Positions 9,084 to 18,732 of a stretch of DNA of 64,000 bases are shown in pieces. Position 1 is the stretch's first letter, and the number at the start of each line of letters is the position of its first letter. The notes below the pieces were generated by a model, which had not been told where the DNA came from, did no database searches, and was given only the letters and a program-made list of their open reading frames with translations. The position numbers were made by a program, and so were the translations under genes. This DNA is from Thermomicrobiales bacterium (GTDB lineage: Bacteria > Chloroflexota > Chloroflexia > Thermomicrobiales > UBA6265), in assembly GCA_030447415.1 (NCBI GenBank), contig JAUJOZ010000006.1, positions 62,001 through 126,000 of the forward strand, given 5' to 3'.

Positions 9084-10196
9084 GGTTGGATCAATCCCTT
9101 CATTGCTCTGCTCGCAGCGGCTTGGGAATGGATCGGCCAGTAGACACCCAGGCCCCGGCACGGGGTGGCCCGGTCACGCCAACGCCCGTCCGTGGTCACG
9201 CCAGACCCAGTCCACCATCTCACCCGACGGCTTTGCGGCCGGGGCGGTGCTGCGCCCGGCCGTCGGGTCCGCGGCGTGCCGCCCCTGAGACCCGGTCGGC
9301 GCTTGTTCGGTCTCACCCCAGTGCGGCGCGCCGTCGCCGGCGGAGGACCGCTGGGCGTATCTTAGGGGCAGAGGCGGTTGGGCGACAGGCGCGAGGGAGG
9401 CGGGGTGGCGACGACCGGGAAACCTCGGGTGGACGCGTCGTCAGCTCGTCGAACCACGCAGCTATTCGGCACCTCCCTCGACGTCGGCACGATCGATGTT
9501 CGCGCGCACCCCGACCGCAGCCGGATCGGCAAGGGAGAGTCAGGGAGGCCTGCTGGTCGAGTCGTCCAAGTCGGATCTCCTGCCCCGCTGGCCGTTCCAC
9601 ACGCCGGGCGTCGCCCGGGCCTCCGCCGCCAAGATCAGCAAGCTAGTCCAGACCTCCAGTTGGACGGCTGGACGGCGACCGGGTCGGCATGGACATGGTC
9701 CGCATGGCCTTGCCGATGGGCTGGACCGGATCGCTACGTCAACCAGGCGCCGGTCCGACAGGCACGGGAGTGGCGTCCACTCGCCTTAGCGGACGACGAC
9801 GAGTTCCCTAACGTTCTGCCTCCGTGGGCGTTGGCAATGGCGTCTTCCCGCGCATCGCCACGGCAGGCGGTCGTCGTTCCGCTGGAGCGCGGGCCGGCCG
9901 GGCAGGTCCGCCGAGGCGCGATCCCGGGTTCGCTTCGCCAGCCGGGACGGTCGCCGCTGCCCTGCCTCGGAGATGACCGACGATCTTGAGACCGGCGACG
10001 GCCGACCCGACACCCGTCGACGGCGGAGACCGCCGCGTCGCTGCGTGGCCTGGCGGTCTTGCCCGGCGTGCGGTTGCCCCCTAACATCCGAGGGGGTCGG
10101 GATTCCCGTGGGAGCCGGGTGGTGGCGCGCCCGCCCGGCGGCGACCGCGCTCCGGACACTCGGCCAGGATCGCGCAGCCGCATCGGGGGCACAACG
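9084..10196. other. 1.1-kb region without a recognisable gene
   Basis: Lies between divergent genes (epimerase on minus, K+ channel on plus). Open frames exist on both strands, including one at 9378-9989 (+), but they show no recognised domain, no convincing ribosome binding site and the composition of shadow frames in GC-rich DNA. Promoters for both neighbours should lie here; none could be assigned with confidence. Confidence 0.4.
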
Positions 10197-11210
10197 ATGG
10201 ACCGCCGTGAGCAGGTGGGCCGGCGAGTGGGCCGCTCGCTCCTGGGGCTCCTCGTCGTCGTCATGATCGGCACCCTCGGCTACGTCGTGATCGAGGACTG
10301 GCCGCTCCTCGACGCCATCTACATGACCGTCACGACCGTCGCAACGGTCGGCTACGGCGAGATCCGGCCGCTCTCGACCGCCGGCCGCGTGTTCACCCTC
10401 GGGCTGATCGCGGTCGGCGTCGCCGGCCTGTGGTACGTCCTGAGCATGCTCGTCGGCCTGATGGTTGAGGGTCAGGTGACCCAGCGCTGGGAGCGACGGC
10501 GGATGGAACGGCGGATCGAAGGGATGCGCGACCACCTGATCGTTTGCGGCTACGGCCGGGTCGGTCGTCAGATCGTCCAGGAGTTGCGGCGCGAGCGTCG
10601 TCCGGTGGTCGTGCTGGACGTGAATCCGCCGTCGCTGGAGGAGGCGGCTCGCGAGGGGTTGCTCGTCGTCCACGGCAACGCCACCGAGGATGAGACCCTG
10701 CGCCGGGCGGGTATCGAGCGGGCGCGCGGGCTGATCACCGCCGTCGCCAACGACGCCGACAACGTCTTCGTTACCCTCTCGGCCCGCGCGCTCCGTCCGG
10801 ACCTGCCGATCGTCGCCCGTGCCAACTTCGACGACGCGGTGCCCAAGCTGCGGCGCGCCGGTGCCACCCAGGTCGTCTCCCCCTACGCTATGGCCGGCCT
10901 CCAGATGGCCCGGCTCGTGGTCCGCCCCTCGACCGTCGACTTTGTCGAGACGCTGCTGCGCGGCACCGACGGCGATCTGCTCCTGGAGGACCTGCGCGTC
11001 GCCGCCGGCTCACTCCTCGTGGACCTCCCTGTCGCCGAGGTCCGTCGCCGCTTCGCCGATGCGCTGCTGCTCGCCGTCCAGCGCGACGGCCGGCTGCTGG
11101 CGCCACCGCCGGCCGAGCTGGCCCTGCGCGCCGGCGACGTCGTGGCCTTCGTCGGCCGCGGGGAGCAGCTGCGCGCCCTGGAGCGGGCCTCTCAGGACGC
11201 CACGGCGTAA
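10197..11210 (+). CDS. Two-TM potassium channel with RCK (TrkA-N/TrkA-C) domain
   Basis: Membrane K+ channel gated by a cytoplasmic RCK module. The ATG at 10197 follows GGGGG by about 8 nt. TM1 spans about residues 12-32, the pore helix and selectivity filter are TVTTVATVGYGE (TVGYG at 50-54), and TM2 spans about 64-90. After a basic linker comes a TrkA-N Rossmann fold with GYGRVG (118-123) and an acidic residue ending beta-2 (VVVLDVN), which points to NAD(H) or nucleotide binding. A TrkA-C domain occupies the last 80 residues. 337 aa matches MthK/Kch-like channels. It stands alone, divergent from the importer genes. Confidence 0.92.
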   Translation: MDRREQVGRRVGRSLLGLLVVVMIGTLGYVVIEDWPLLDAIYMTVTTVATVGYGEIRPLSTAGRVFTLGLIAVGVAGLWYVLSMLVGLMVEGQVTQRWERRRMERRIEGMRDHLIVCGYGRVGRQIVQELRRERRPVVVLDVNPPSLEEAAREGLLVVHGNATEDETLRRAGIERARGLITAVANDADNVFVTLSARALRPDLPIVARANFDDAVPKLRRAGATQVVSPYAMAGLQMARLVVRPSTVDFVETLLRGTDGDLLLEDLRVAAGSLLVDLPVAEVRRRFADALLLAVQRDGRLLAPPPAELALRAGDVVAFVGRGEQLRALERASQDATA

Positions 11211-11335
11211 GTCCTCTCCGGGCAAGCGGCGGCGGAAGATGGGAAGCCGCCAACGACGAGCAGGCGGTGCTTGTCGCTGGGTCACCGGACCGCGCGGTCT
11301 CACCGCGACGCGGACAGACCCAACCGGCGTCCATC

Positions 11336-11364
11336 TTGCAATTGGTACCCCTCCCGGGTATTCT
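11336..11364 (+). promoter_or_regulatory. csoR promoter with embedded CsoR-type operator
   Basis: TTGCAA at 11336-11341 and TATTCT at 11359-11364 are separated by exactly 17 bp. Between them lies a perfect inverted repeat, TACCC-ctccc-GGGTA (11346-11360), overlapping the -10 box. The same arms and 5-bp spacer recur in the copZ promoter. The -10 ends 6 nt before the csoR ATG, so the transcript is probably leaderless. CsoR repressors bind GC-rich dyads with TACCC-like half-sites; assignment here is an inference from position and recurrence. Confidence 0.75.
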
Positions 11365-11370
11365 AAGGCC

Positions 11371-11727
11371 ATGAACACCAACCATGCCGCACAACCGATG
11401 CTTGACGAAGGCGCCGCGCCGGCAGTGCCGGACCGGCGCTCGACCTCATACGCCGCCGATAAGGCGAAGATCCTGGCGCGCCTCCGCCGGATCGAGGGTC
11501 AGGTGCGCGGGGTGCAGAAGATGGTCGAGGAGGACCAGTACTGCGTCGACGTCTTGACGCAGCTCTCCGCGATTATCGCCGCCGCCCGCTCGACCGGGCT
11601 CCTCGTCCTGGAAGACCACATGCGCGGCTGCGTCCTCGGCACCTGCCGGCACGGCCACGAGGATCCCGAGGAGATCCTTTCCGAGCTGACCGAGGCGATC
11701 GAGCGCTTCACCCGCACCGCCGGTTAG
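11371..11727 (+). CDS. csoR: Copper-sensing transcriptional repressor CsoR
   Basis: 118-aa, all-helical DNA-binding repressor of the CsoR/RcnR family. The Cu(I) ligand set Cys-His-Cys is present as C58 (EDQYCVDV), H83 (LEDHMRGC) and C87; a further C92 follows. The core RLRRIEGQVRGVQKMVEED, with the arginines used for DNA contact, is typical. The first 30 residues are an unstructured extension. Binding of Cu(I) should release the operator and switch on the copper genes. The ATG lies only 6 nt after a -10 box and has no good Shine-Dalgarno, suggesting leaderless translation. The downstream copA probably belongs to the same transcript. Confidence 0.93.
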   Translation: MNTNHAAQPMLDEGAAPAVPDRRSTSYAADKAKILARLRRIEGQVRGVQKMVEEDQYCVDVLTQLSAIIAAARSTGLLVLEDHMRGCVLGTCRHGHEDPEEILSELTEAIERFTRTAG

Positions 11728-11895
11728 CCGAACCGCTTGACCAACGCTCGTCGGAGCGCGCGGGCAGCGACGACCCGTTCCCGGGTCGGTGGGAAGGAAG
11801 GCTCGTGGCGCCGTTCGCGCGGGCCGTTTCACCCAACGACGTCACCACCGCCGCCGGACGTCAGGCTCGACAGGCGACGACAAGGGATCCCACCG

Positions 11896-14800
11896 ATGAT
11901 TGACGAAACGATGACTCCAACCCCGACCCCGACGGCGCCTGCCGATGAGCCGCGGCCGGCGGCAAACGGCGTGCCGGGTGAGGTCAGCCTGCCGATCACC
12001 GGCATGACCTGCGCCTCCTGCGTGCGCCGCGTCGAGAAGGCGCTCGCCAAGGTCGAGGGCGTGGCCACCGCGGACGTCAACCTGGCGACCGAGCGGGCCA
12101 AGGTGCGCTACGACCCGAGCGTGGTCCGCCTCGATCAGCTCAAGACCGCCGTCGAGCGGGCGGGCTACGGCGTGCGCGAGCTTCCCGCCAGCGCCACGCC
12201 AAGCACCGCTGTCGCCGCGTCGAACACCGCGCCGACCCCCGCAACCGCCGGCGAGGTGACCCTGCCGATCGAGGGGATGACCTGCGCCTCGTGCGTGCGG
12301 CGGGTGGAGCGGGCGTTGACTAAGGTGCCCGGGGTGAGCGTCGCGAGCGTCAACCTCGCCACCGAGAAGGCCAGCGTCGCCTACGACCCGGCGCTGGTCG
12401 ACGTGGATCAGCTCGGGGCGGCCGTCGCCAAGGCCGGCTATAAGGTGGGCGCCCAACCCGTCCCATCCTCGCCCCAGCCCGCGCCTGCCCCGGCGCGGTC
12501 GCGAACCGAGGCCGCCGAACCGGTGGACGAGCGCGAGCGCGAGCGTGACCGGGAGATTGCCGACCTGCGCCGCAAGTCGCTGGTCAGCCTGGCCGTCGGT
12601 ACGGCGATGATGGCGCTGATGTACCTACCGCTCCCGATCGCGATGAGGAACCTGGCGCCGCTCCTGCTCATCGCGGCGACGATCGTCCAGTTCTGGGCCG
12701 GCAAGGTTTTCTACCGCGCCGCCTGGGCGGCCGCGAAGCACGGCGGCACGAACATGAACACGCTGGTCGCCGTCGGCACCAGCGTTGCCTACGGCTACAG
12801 CGCCTTCGTCACGCTCTGGCCCGACCTCGCGGCGCGGTGGGGGTTCGCCTACCACCTCTACTACGAGTCGGCCGTCATCATCATCGCCCTGATCCTCATG
12901 GGGCGCTGGCTGGAAGCGCGGGCTAAGCGGCGGACTGGCGCCGCAATCAAGGCGCTGATGGGCCTGCAGGCCAAGACCGCCCGCGTCATCCGGGACGGTG
13001 TCGAGCGGGATATCCCGGTCGAGGCGGTCGAAGTCGGCGACCTAGTCCGGGTCCGGCCCGGCGAGAAGGTGCCGGTCGACGGCGTCGTCGTCGAGGGCCG
13101 CTCGACGCTCGACGAGAGCATGCTGACCGGCGAGAGCCTGCCGGTGGACAAGGGACCAGGCGACACCGTCATCGGGGCGACCCTCAACAAGACGGGCGGC
13201 TTCGTCTTCCGGGCGACCAAGGTCGGCACGGACACCACCCTCGCCCAGATCGTGCGCCTGGTCGAGGAGGCCCAGGGCTCCAAGGCGCCGATGCAGCGCT
13301 TGGCCGACACCATCTCGTCCTACTTGGTGCCGGCGGTGCTGGCCCTGGCGGTGCTGACCTTCGCCGGTTGGCTGGTCGTCGGCCCCGACCCCAAGCTGAC
13401 GCTGGCGCTGCAGGCGGCGGTTGCCGTCCTCGTCATCGCCTGCCCCTGCGCCCTCGGTCTGGCCGCACCGACCGCGATCATGGTTGGCACCGGCAAGGCG
13501 GCCGAGCACGGGATCCTCGTCCGTGGCGGCGAGGCGCTGGAGCAGGCGCGAAAGATCGACGCGATCGTGCTGGACAAGACCGGCACCCTGACTCGCGGCA
13601 AGCCGACGGTGATCGGCGTGGTTCCCGCGAACGGGCTGGGCGAACCGGCGTTGCTGCGGCTGGCGGCGGCCGTCGAGGTCGGTTCCGAGCACCCGCTCGG
13701 CGAGGCGATCGTGGCGCGGGCGCGCGAGCTGGGCCTGGACCTGCCGAAGGCGGAGGCCTTCCGCTCGATCACCGGTCAGGGCGTCCAGGCGCGGGTGGAC
13801 GGCCGGGACGTGGTGCTCGGCAACCGCTCGCTGATGGCCCAAGTGGGCATCCACCTCGACGGTCTGGAGGAGCGCGCCCAGGAGCTGGCCCGCACCGGCG
13901 CCACGCCGATGTACGTCGCCGTCGGCGGCGAGGGCGCCGGCTTCATCGCCGTCGCCGACACGCTGAAGCCGGAGTCGCGCGAGGCGGTGGCGCAGCTGCG
14001 GGCGCTCGGGCTCGACGTCTGGATGCTCACCGGCGACAACCGGGCGACGGCCGAGGCGATCGCCGGCCAAGTCGGGATCGAGCACATCCTGGCTGAGGTA
14101 CTCCCCGAGGAGAAGGCCGCGAAGGTCAAGGAGCTGCAAGCTCAGAGGCGCGTCGTCGCCATGGTCGGCGACGGTATCAACGACGCGCCGGCCCTCGCCC
14201 AGGCCGACCTCGGCATCGCGATCGGCACCGGCACCGACGTTGCCATGGCCGCCTCCGACGTCACCCTGATCGGCGGCGACCTGCGAACGATCGTGACCGC
14301 GATCGCCCTTTCCCGCCGGACGGTGGGGACGATCAAGCAGGGGCTGTTCTGGGCCTTCGCCTACAACGTCGCCCTGGTCCCGGTGGCGATGGGCGCGCTT
14401 TACCCGTTCTTCGGGGTGCTGCTCAGCCCGGTGCTCGCCGCGGCGGCGATGGCGATGAGCAGCGTCAGCGTGGTGACCAACGCCCTGCGGCTGCGCGGCT
14501 TCCGCCCGCCGCGGGACGCGCGGGAGATCTTGCACCCGCCGATGCGAGCGCGGGTTGCCGACTGGGGCTACCTGGCGGCGATCGGGCTGCTCGCGCTGGC
14601 GATCGGTGCGGGCGCGCTCTGGTTGAGCGAGCGGAGCGGCATGGGCGTCACCGCCGAGGACGGCGCGATGGCCGAGCACGGCGGGATGACCGGTGGGGAC
14701 ACGGGCGCGGGGACGGCGACCGATGTCGTCGACCCCGCGGCGCTCGGGGTCCGCGTCGCGTGGGCGAGCGAGCCCGCCGCGCCGCGACCCGGCCAGCCCG

Positions 14801-15492
14801 TCACCTTGGTCTACCGCGTGGTCGACGACGAGGATGGGCAGCCGATCACCGATCTGCCGGTGGATCACGAGAAACCGATGCACCTGATTCTGGTCAGCCG
14901 GGATTTGGGGCACTTCCAGCACGTTCACCCCGAGGTTGGGAGCGACGGCGCCTACCGCGTGACGGTCACGCTGCCAAGTGCCGGGACCTATCTCGCTTAT
15001 GACGAGTTCGTCCGCGACGGCCGCACGGTGCTGGACCGCCGCGAGCTCGTCGTCGGCTCGCCGACGACCGCGGGCGCGTCGCTGGCGACTGATCTCTCGC
15101 CGAAGACGGTCGAGGGCGTCACCGTGGCCTTGACCGCGCCTGAGATGGTGCGAGCCGGGGCGGCGACGCGCTTCACCTTTGCCGTCACGCGCGACGGTCA
15201 GCCGGTGACGGACCTCTCGCCCTACCTCGGCGCGGCTGCCCACGTCGCGATCGTCTCGGAGGACGCCGCCGCCTTCGCTCACACCCACGGTGAAGCGGTG
15301 GTCGGTGAGCACCGCGAGGAGGGCGGTGCCGACCACGCGGCCGCCCCGGATCCCCACGCGCTCCCGGCCGAGTTCGGTCCCGAGGTGAGCGTCGAGCACA
15401 CCTTCCCCTCCCCCGGCCGCTACAAGATCTGGGCTCAGTTCAACCACGACGGTCGGGTCGTCACCGCGCCGTTCGTTGTCCAGGTCAACTGA
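11896..15492 (+). CDS. copA: Cu(I)-exporting P1B-ATPase CopA with a C-terminal extracytoplasmic domain
   Basis: Copper efflux pump of 1198 aa, about 350 longer than usual. Two N-terminal heavy-metal domains carry GMTCASC at 36-42 and 127-133. The pump core has the A-domain TGES, the transmembrane copper site CPC ([10 protein letters not shown], about 515), the phosphorylation site DKTGTLTRG (about 560), TGDN and GDGINDAPA (about 757). After the normal end ([11 protein letters not shown]) an extra segment adds one membrane helix ([20 protein letters not shown]) and about 280 residues outside, with HFQHVHPEV and FAHTHGEA motifs and two beta-rich repeats like YtkA/copper-resistance domains. The ATG at 11896 follows AAGGGA. 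It lies 168 bp after csoR and probably shares its promoter. Confidence 0.92.
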   Translation: MIDETMTPTPTPTAPADEPRPAANGVPGEVSLPITGMTCASCVRRVEKALAKVEGVATADVNLATERAKVRYDPSVVRLDQLKTAVERAGYGVRELPASATPSTAVAASNTAPTPATAGEVTLPIEGMTCASCVRRVERALTKVPGVSVASVNLATEKASVAYDPALVDVDQLGAAVAKAGYKVGAQPVPSSPQPAPAPARSRTEAAEPVDERERERDREIADLRRKSLVSLAVGTAMMALMYLPLPIAMRNLAPLLLIAATIVQFWAGKVFYRAAWAAAKHGGTNMNTLVAVGTSVAYGYSAFVTLWPDLAARWGFAYHLYYESAVIIIALILMGRWLEARAKRRTGAAIKALMGLQAKTARVIRDGVERDIPVEAVEVGDLVRVRPGEKVPVDGVVVEGRSTLDESMLTGESLPVDKGPGDTVIGATLNKTGGFVFRATKVGTDTTLAQIVRLVEEAQGSKAPMQRLADTISSYLVPAVLALAVLTFAGWLVVGPDPKLTLALQAAVAVLVIACPCALGLAAPTAIMVGTGKAAEHGILVRGGEALEQARKIDAIVLDKTGTLTRGKPTVIGVVPANGLGEPALLRLAAAVEVGSEHPLGEAIVARARELGLDLPKAEAFRSITGQGVQARVDGRDVVLGNRSLMAQVGIHLDGLEERAQELARTGATPMYVAVGGEGAGFIAVADTLKPESREAVAQLRALGLDVWMLTGDNRATAEAIAGQVGIEHILAEVLPEEKAAKVKELQAQRRVVAMVGDGINDAPALAQADLGIAIGTGTDVAMAASDVTLIGGDLRTIVTAIALSRRTVGTIKQGLFWAFAYNVALVPVAMGALYPFFGVLLSPVLAAAAMAMSSVSVVTNALRLRGFRPPRDAREILHPPMRARVADWGYLAAIGLLALAIGAGALWLSERSGMGVTAEDGAMAEHGGMTGGDTGAGTATDVVDPAALGVRVAWASEPAAPRPGQPVTLVYRVVDDEDGQPITDLPVDHEKPMHLILVSRDLGHFQHVHPEVGSDGAYRVTVTLPSAGTYLAYDEFVRDGRTVLDRRELVVGSPTTAGASLATDLSPKTVEGVTVALTAPEMVRAGAATRFTFAVTRDGQPVTDLSPYLGAAAHVAIVSEDAAAFAHTHGEAVVGEHREEGGADHAAAPDPHALPAEFGPEVSVEHTFPSPGRYKIWAQFNHDGRVVTAPFVVQVN

Positions 15493-15514
15493 GGCAGCTG
15501 GGAAGCTTCGTCAC

Positions 15515-15545
15515 GGCGGGACCGAGACCACTTCTCAGTCCCGCC
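15515..15545 (+). terminator. Terminator-like hairpin after copA
   Basis: GGCGGGAC-c-GAGA, loop, TCTC-a-GTCCCGCC: a 12-bp stem with one mismatch starting 23 bp after the copA stop. No T-run. It separates the csoR-copA unit from copZ, which has its own promoter. Confidence 0.6.
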
Positions 15546-15739
15546 TCGTCGTGTCTGGCGCCCCACCGCGCTGACGACACCGTTGGGCAAGCCGTCGTCG
15601 GCTCCGATTCGGGGTGCTCGCGCGGTCGCCCGGTCTCGACGGCCGCCCGGGACCCCGAGGCGCGGATCGGTGCGGGAGAGCGGCTCCGAGCGAAAGAGCG
15701 ACGCGGCCAGCCGTCCCCAGCACGCTCCCCCGCGCCCCC

Positions 15740-15768
15740 TTGACACGGATACCCACCCTGGGTATAAT
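15740..15768 (+). promoter_or_regulatory. copZ promoter with CsoR-type operator
   Basis: Near-consensus sigma-70 promoter: TTGACA (15740-15745), 17-bp spacer, TATAAT (15763-15768). The spacer ends in the inverted repeat TACCC-accct-GGGTA (15750-15764), with the same arms and 5-bp gap as in the csoR promoter. A further TACCC half-site follows at about 15779. A strong promoter blocked by a dyad over the -10 fits copper-inducible repression by CsoR. Confidence 0.8.
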
Positions 15769-15820
15769 TGCCGACAGATACCCCCCTTACGTATAGCGAA
15801 ACGCCGAGGAGGAACTCAGG

Positions 15821-16042
15821 ATGAGCAGCACGATCGAGCAGACCACCTTGACGGCGCCGGACATCTCATGCGGTCACTGTGTCGCCACCGTTCAGGAGGC
15901 CGTTAGCGTCCTCGACGGTGTTCACCGCGTCGAGGCAAGCCCCGCGACCAAGCAGGTTGTCGTCGCGTTCGACCCGAGCCGCGTCTCGCTTGAGCAGATC
16001 GAGGCTACCCTCGACGACGCGGGCTACCCGGTCCAGAAGTAG
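15821..16042 (+). CDS. copZ: CopZ-like copper chaperone
   Basis: 73-aa heavy-metal-associated domain protein. The metal loop is ISCGHCVATV, a Cys-x2-Cys with Gly-His inside rather than the more common CxxC of MTCxSC type. The fold signature continues with VEASPATKQVVVAFDP and IEATLDDAGYPV. It should carry Cu(I) to the pumps. The ATG at 15821 has a strong Shine-Dalgarno (GAGGAGGAA). It follows its own promoter and operator and is closed by a perfect hairpin, so it can be induced apart from copA. Confidence 0.92.
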   Translation: MSSTIEQTTLTAPDISCGHCVATVQEAVSVLDGVHRVEASPATKQVVVAFDPSRVSLEQIEATLDDAGYPVQK

Positions 16043-16070
16043 CCGAGCACCGGCTCACACACCGGCGTTC

Positions 16071-16107
16071 GGCACGAGGGGCGGGCAGTTCGCCCGCCCC
16101 TCGTGCC
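16071..16107 (+). terminator. Hairpin after copZ
   Basis: Perfect 16-bp stem (GGCACGAGGGGCGGGC at 16071-16086, complement at 16092-16107) with a 5-nt loop. No T-tract. Sits between copZ and the CopB-like gene and may limit read-through. Confidence 0.6.
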
Positions 16108-16130
16108 CCCCCAACGACGGGAGCCATCCC

Positions 16131-18434
16131 ATGCAACAGACACCGCACGACCATTCGCACCACACCGGGCACCGAACCGTCACCACCAGTCCAACCGAGC
16201 CTTCCACGGTCGACCGTGACCGGCACGCCGGGCGCGGTGAACCGGCGGACCATCCCGAGCCGACGGCCCACATCGGGCACGTGGCTCACGCCGAGCACGC
16301 CACCGACGGCGATCGTGCCGCGGTCGGAGCGCATCCAGAGCACCGAAATCACGGCCTATCCGCGCACCCCACGGGCCACGCGAGTCACCAGAGCCACGCC
16401 GGGGACGACGCGCCCGCGGGCTACGGGACCGACCACGCGGGGCATGGTCGTCACGCGGAGCATGGGGGGCATGGAGCCGACCACGCCGGCCACGCGGACA
16501 TCTTCCGTCGGCGCTTCTGGGTCACCCTCCTGCTCTCCATCCCCGTCGTCCTCTACAGCGAGATGGTCCAGGAGTGGCTCGGCTTCTCGCTGCCGTCGTT
16601 CCCCGGCAGCAGCCTGATCCCGCCGGCCCTCGGCACGGTCGTCTTCCTCTACGGCGGGGCAGTCTTCCTCGCCGGCGGCTGGGACGAGCTCAAGGCTCGC
16701 CGGCTGGGAATGATGCTGCTGATCTCCCTGGCGATCACCGTCGCCTTCGCGGCCAGCGCCGCCTCGACGCTTGGGCTTATCGATCTGGAGTTCTGGTGGG
16801 AGCTCGCTCTCCTGGTCGTGATCATGCTGCTCGGCCACTGGCAGGAGATGCGCGCGGTCGGCCAGGCGCAGGGCGCGCTGAGCGCGCTGGCGGCTCTCCT
16901 CCCGGACGAGGCCGAGCGGGTCACCGCGCACGGCGTCGACCTTGTGCCGCTCTCGGCGTTGCACGCGGGCGACGTGGTGCGGGTCCGCCCCCGCGCCCCC
17001 GTGCCCGCCCACCGCGTGATCGTCGACGGCCACGCCGAATCGATGATCACCGGCGAGTCCCGGCCGGTCACCAAGTCCGTCGGCGATCGGGTGGTGGCGG
17101 GAACTGTGGCCGCCGGATCCTCCTCCGGGTCCAGGTCGAGGCCGTCGGTGAGGCGACCGCGCTCGCCGGAATCCAGCGGCTCGTGGAGCAGGCGCAGCGG
17201 TCGCGCTCCCGTGCCCAGGCGCTCGCCGATCGCTTCGCCGCGGCCCTGTTCTACGTCGCGGTGGCGGCCGGGGCCGGCACCTTCCTCGTCTGGACGCTGC
17301 TGGGACAGCCGGATGATGCGGTGACGCGCGCCGTGACCGTCCTCGTGATCTCCTGCCCCCATGCCCTCGGTCTGGCGATCCCGCTCGTGATCGCGCTCTC
17401 GACCTCGCTCTCGGCCAAGCAGGGGATCCTCGTCAAGGACCGCCTGGCCCTGGAGCGGATGCGCCTGGTGGACACGGTCCTGTTCGACAAGACCGGAACC
17501 CTGACCCGCGGCGAGCACGTCGTCACCGATGTCGCCACGGTCGAGGGCGACGCGGTGGAGCTGCTGGCGATGGCCGCGGCGGTGGAGACCGACAGCGAGC
17601 ACCCGCTGGCCCGCGCCATCGTTGGCGCCGCCCAGGAGCAGGGTGCGTCGGTGCCCAGAGCCACCGGCTTCCGCGCCATCGCTGGTCGCGGGGTCGAGGC
17701 CACTGTCAGGGGCGGAACCGTTGCCGTGGGCGGCCCGGCGATGCTGCGCGAGCGCGGCCTGACGTCCCCAGCGTCCTTGCACGAGTCCACCGAGGCGTGG
17801 GCGCGGCGTGGCGCGGCGGTCCTGCACGTGGTGCGGGACGGACGGGTCGTCGGCGCGCTGGCGCTGGAGGACGCGGTCCGCCCCGAGTCCCGCGAGGCGG
17901 TCGCCGCCTTGCACCGCCGCGGCGTGCGCGTGGTGATGATCACCGGCGACGCTCGGCCGGTGGCCGAAGCGGTGGCCTCCGACCTGGCGATCGACGAGGT
18001 CTTCGCCGAGGTGCTGCCCGAGGACAAAGACGGCACGGTCGCGGCGCTCCAGCGCCGGGGAGAGCGGGTCGCGATGGTCGGCGACGGCGTCAACGACGCG
18101 CCGGCGCTGGCCCGGGCCGATGTCGGCATCGCGATCGGCGCCGGGACCGACGTGGCGATCGAGTCGGCCGGGGTGATCCTCGCCAGCAGCGACCCGCGGG
18201 CGGTCGTCGGGGTGATCGAGCTCTCCCGGGCCAGCTACCGCAAGATGCTCCAGAACCTCGGCTGGGCGGCCGGCTACAACGTCCTGGCCATCCCCCTGGC
18301 CGCCGGCGTGTTGGCCCCCCATCGGCTTCACCCTGGCCCCGGCCGTCGGGGCGGTGCTGATGAGCGCCTCGACCATCGTGGTCGCGCTCAACGCCCAACT
18401 GCTGCGCCGCCTCGACCTGCGAGCGGTCGCGTAG
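16131..18434 (+). pseudogene. copB: CopB-type (P1B-3) copper-translocating ATPase, two frameshifts
   Basis: P-type ATPase with a long His-rich N-terminus (about residues 3-120, many HxGH and HAEH elements) instead of heavy-metal domains. The membrane motif is CPH (ISCPHALGLAIPLV), the mark of CopB-like pumps for copper or silver. [15 protein letters not shown] and GDGVNDAPAL are intact. The frame is broken twice. Near 17110-17127 one base is missing, between GTVAAGS and LRVQVEAVGEA. Near 18318 a run of six C has one base too many; restoring it gives the normal ending ASTIVVALNAQLLRRLDL to the stop at 18434. Both shifts are 1-bp and in short repeats, so sequencing error is plausible. It is the third gene of the copper island. 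Confidence 0.85.
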
Positions 18435-18466
18435 GCCCGGCAACGGCCAACACATCCCACGCCCGG

Positions 18467-18500
18467 GCGGGGGCGGGCACCGTTCGGTGCCCCCCCCCGC
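18467..18500 (+). terminator. GC-rich hairpin after the CopB-like gene
   Basis: 15-bp stem with one mismatch: GCGGGGGCGGGCACC (18467-18481), loop gttc, GGTGCCCCCCCCCGC (18486-18500). Begins 33 bp after the reconstructed stop. Confidence 0.55.
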
Positions 18501-18732
18501 CTGTTCGGAGCGGTCGACCCGCCCGCCGGCCGACCCATTGCCATCAGGCCCGGGGACAGGCTAATGTCGCGGGCGACGGGGAGTTGCTGGGTCTCCGGTT
18601 CGTCGGTCTGACGAAGCGAGCGGTCCACACGGCGGGTGCGCGGTTGCCGAGCCTGCGGGTGGCTCCCCTTTTGTCGGCGTGGTTGGGAACAGGCGAGTGA
18701 TGTCACCACGACCCGATTCGAGGACGGCGGCG

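Noticed and set aside
9378..9989. 203-codon ORF in the 1.1-kb gap upstream of the K+ channel
   Set aside because: No good start site and no recognisable domain; the amino acid mix looks random.
13042..15447. An 801-codon open frame antisense to copA
   Set aside because: Arg/Asp/Gly-rich mirror of the P-type ATPase coding strand; no domain, no ribosome binding site. Typical shadow frame in GC-rich DNA.
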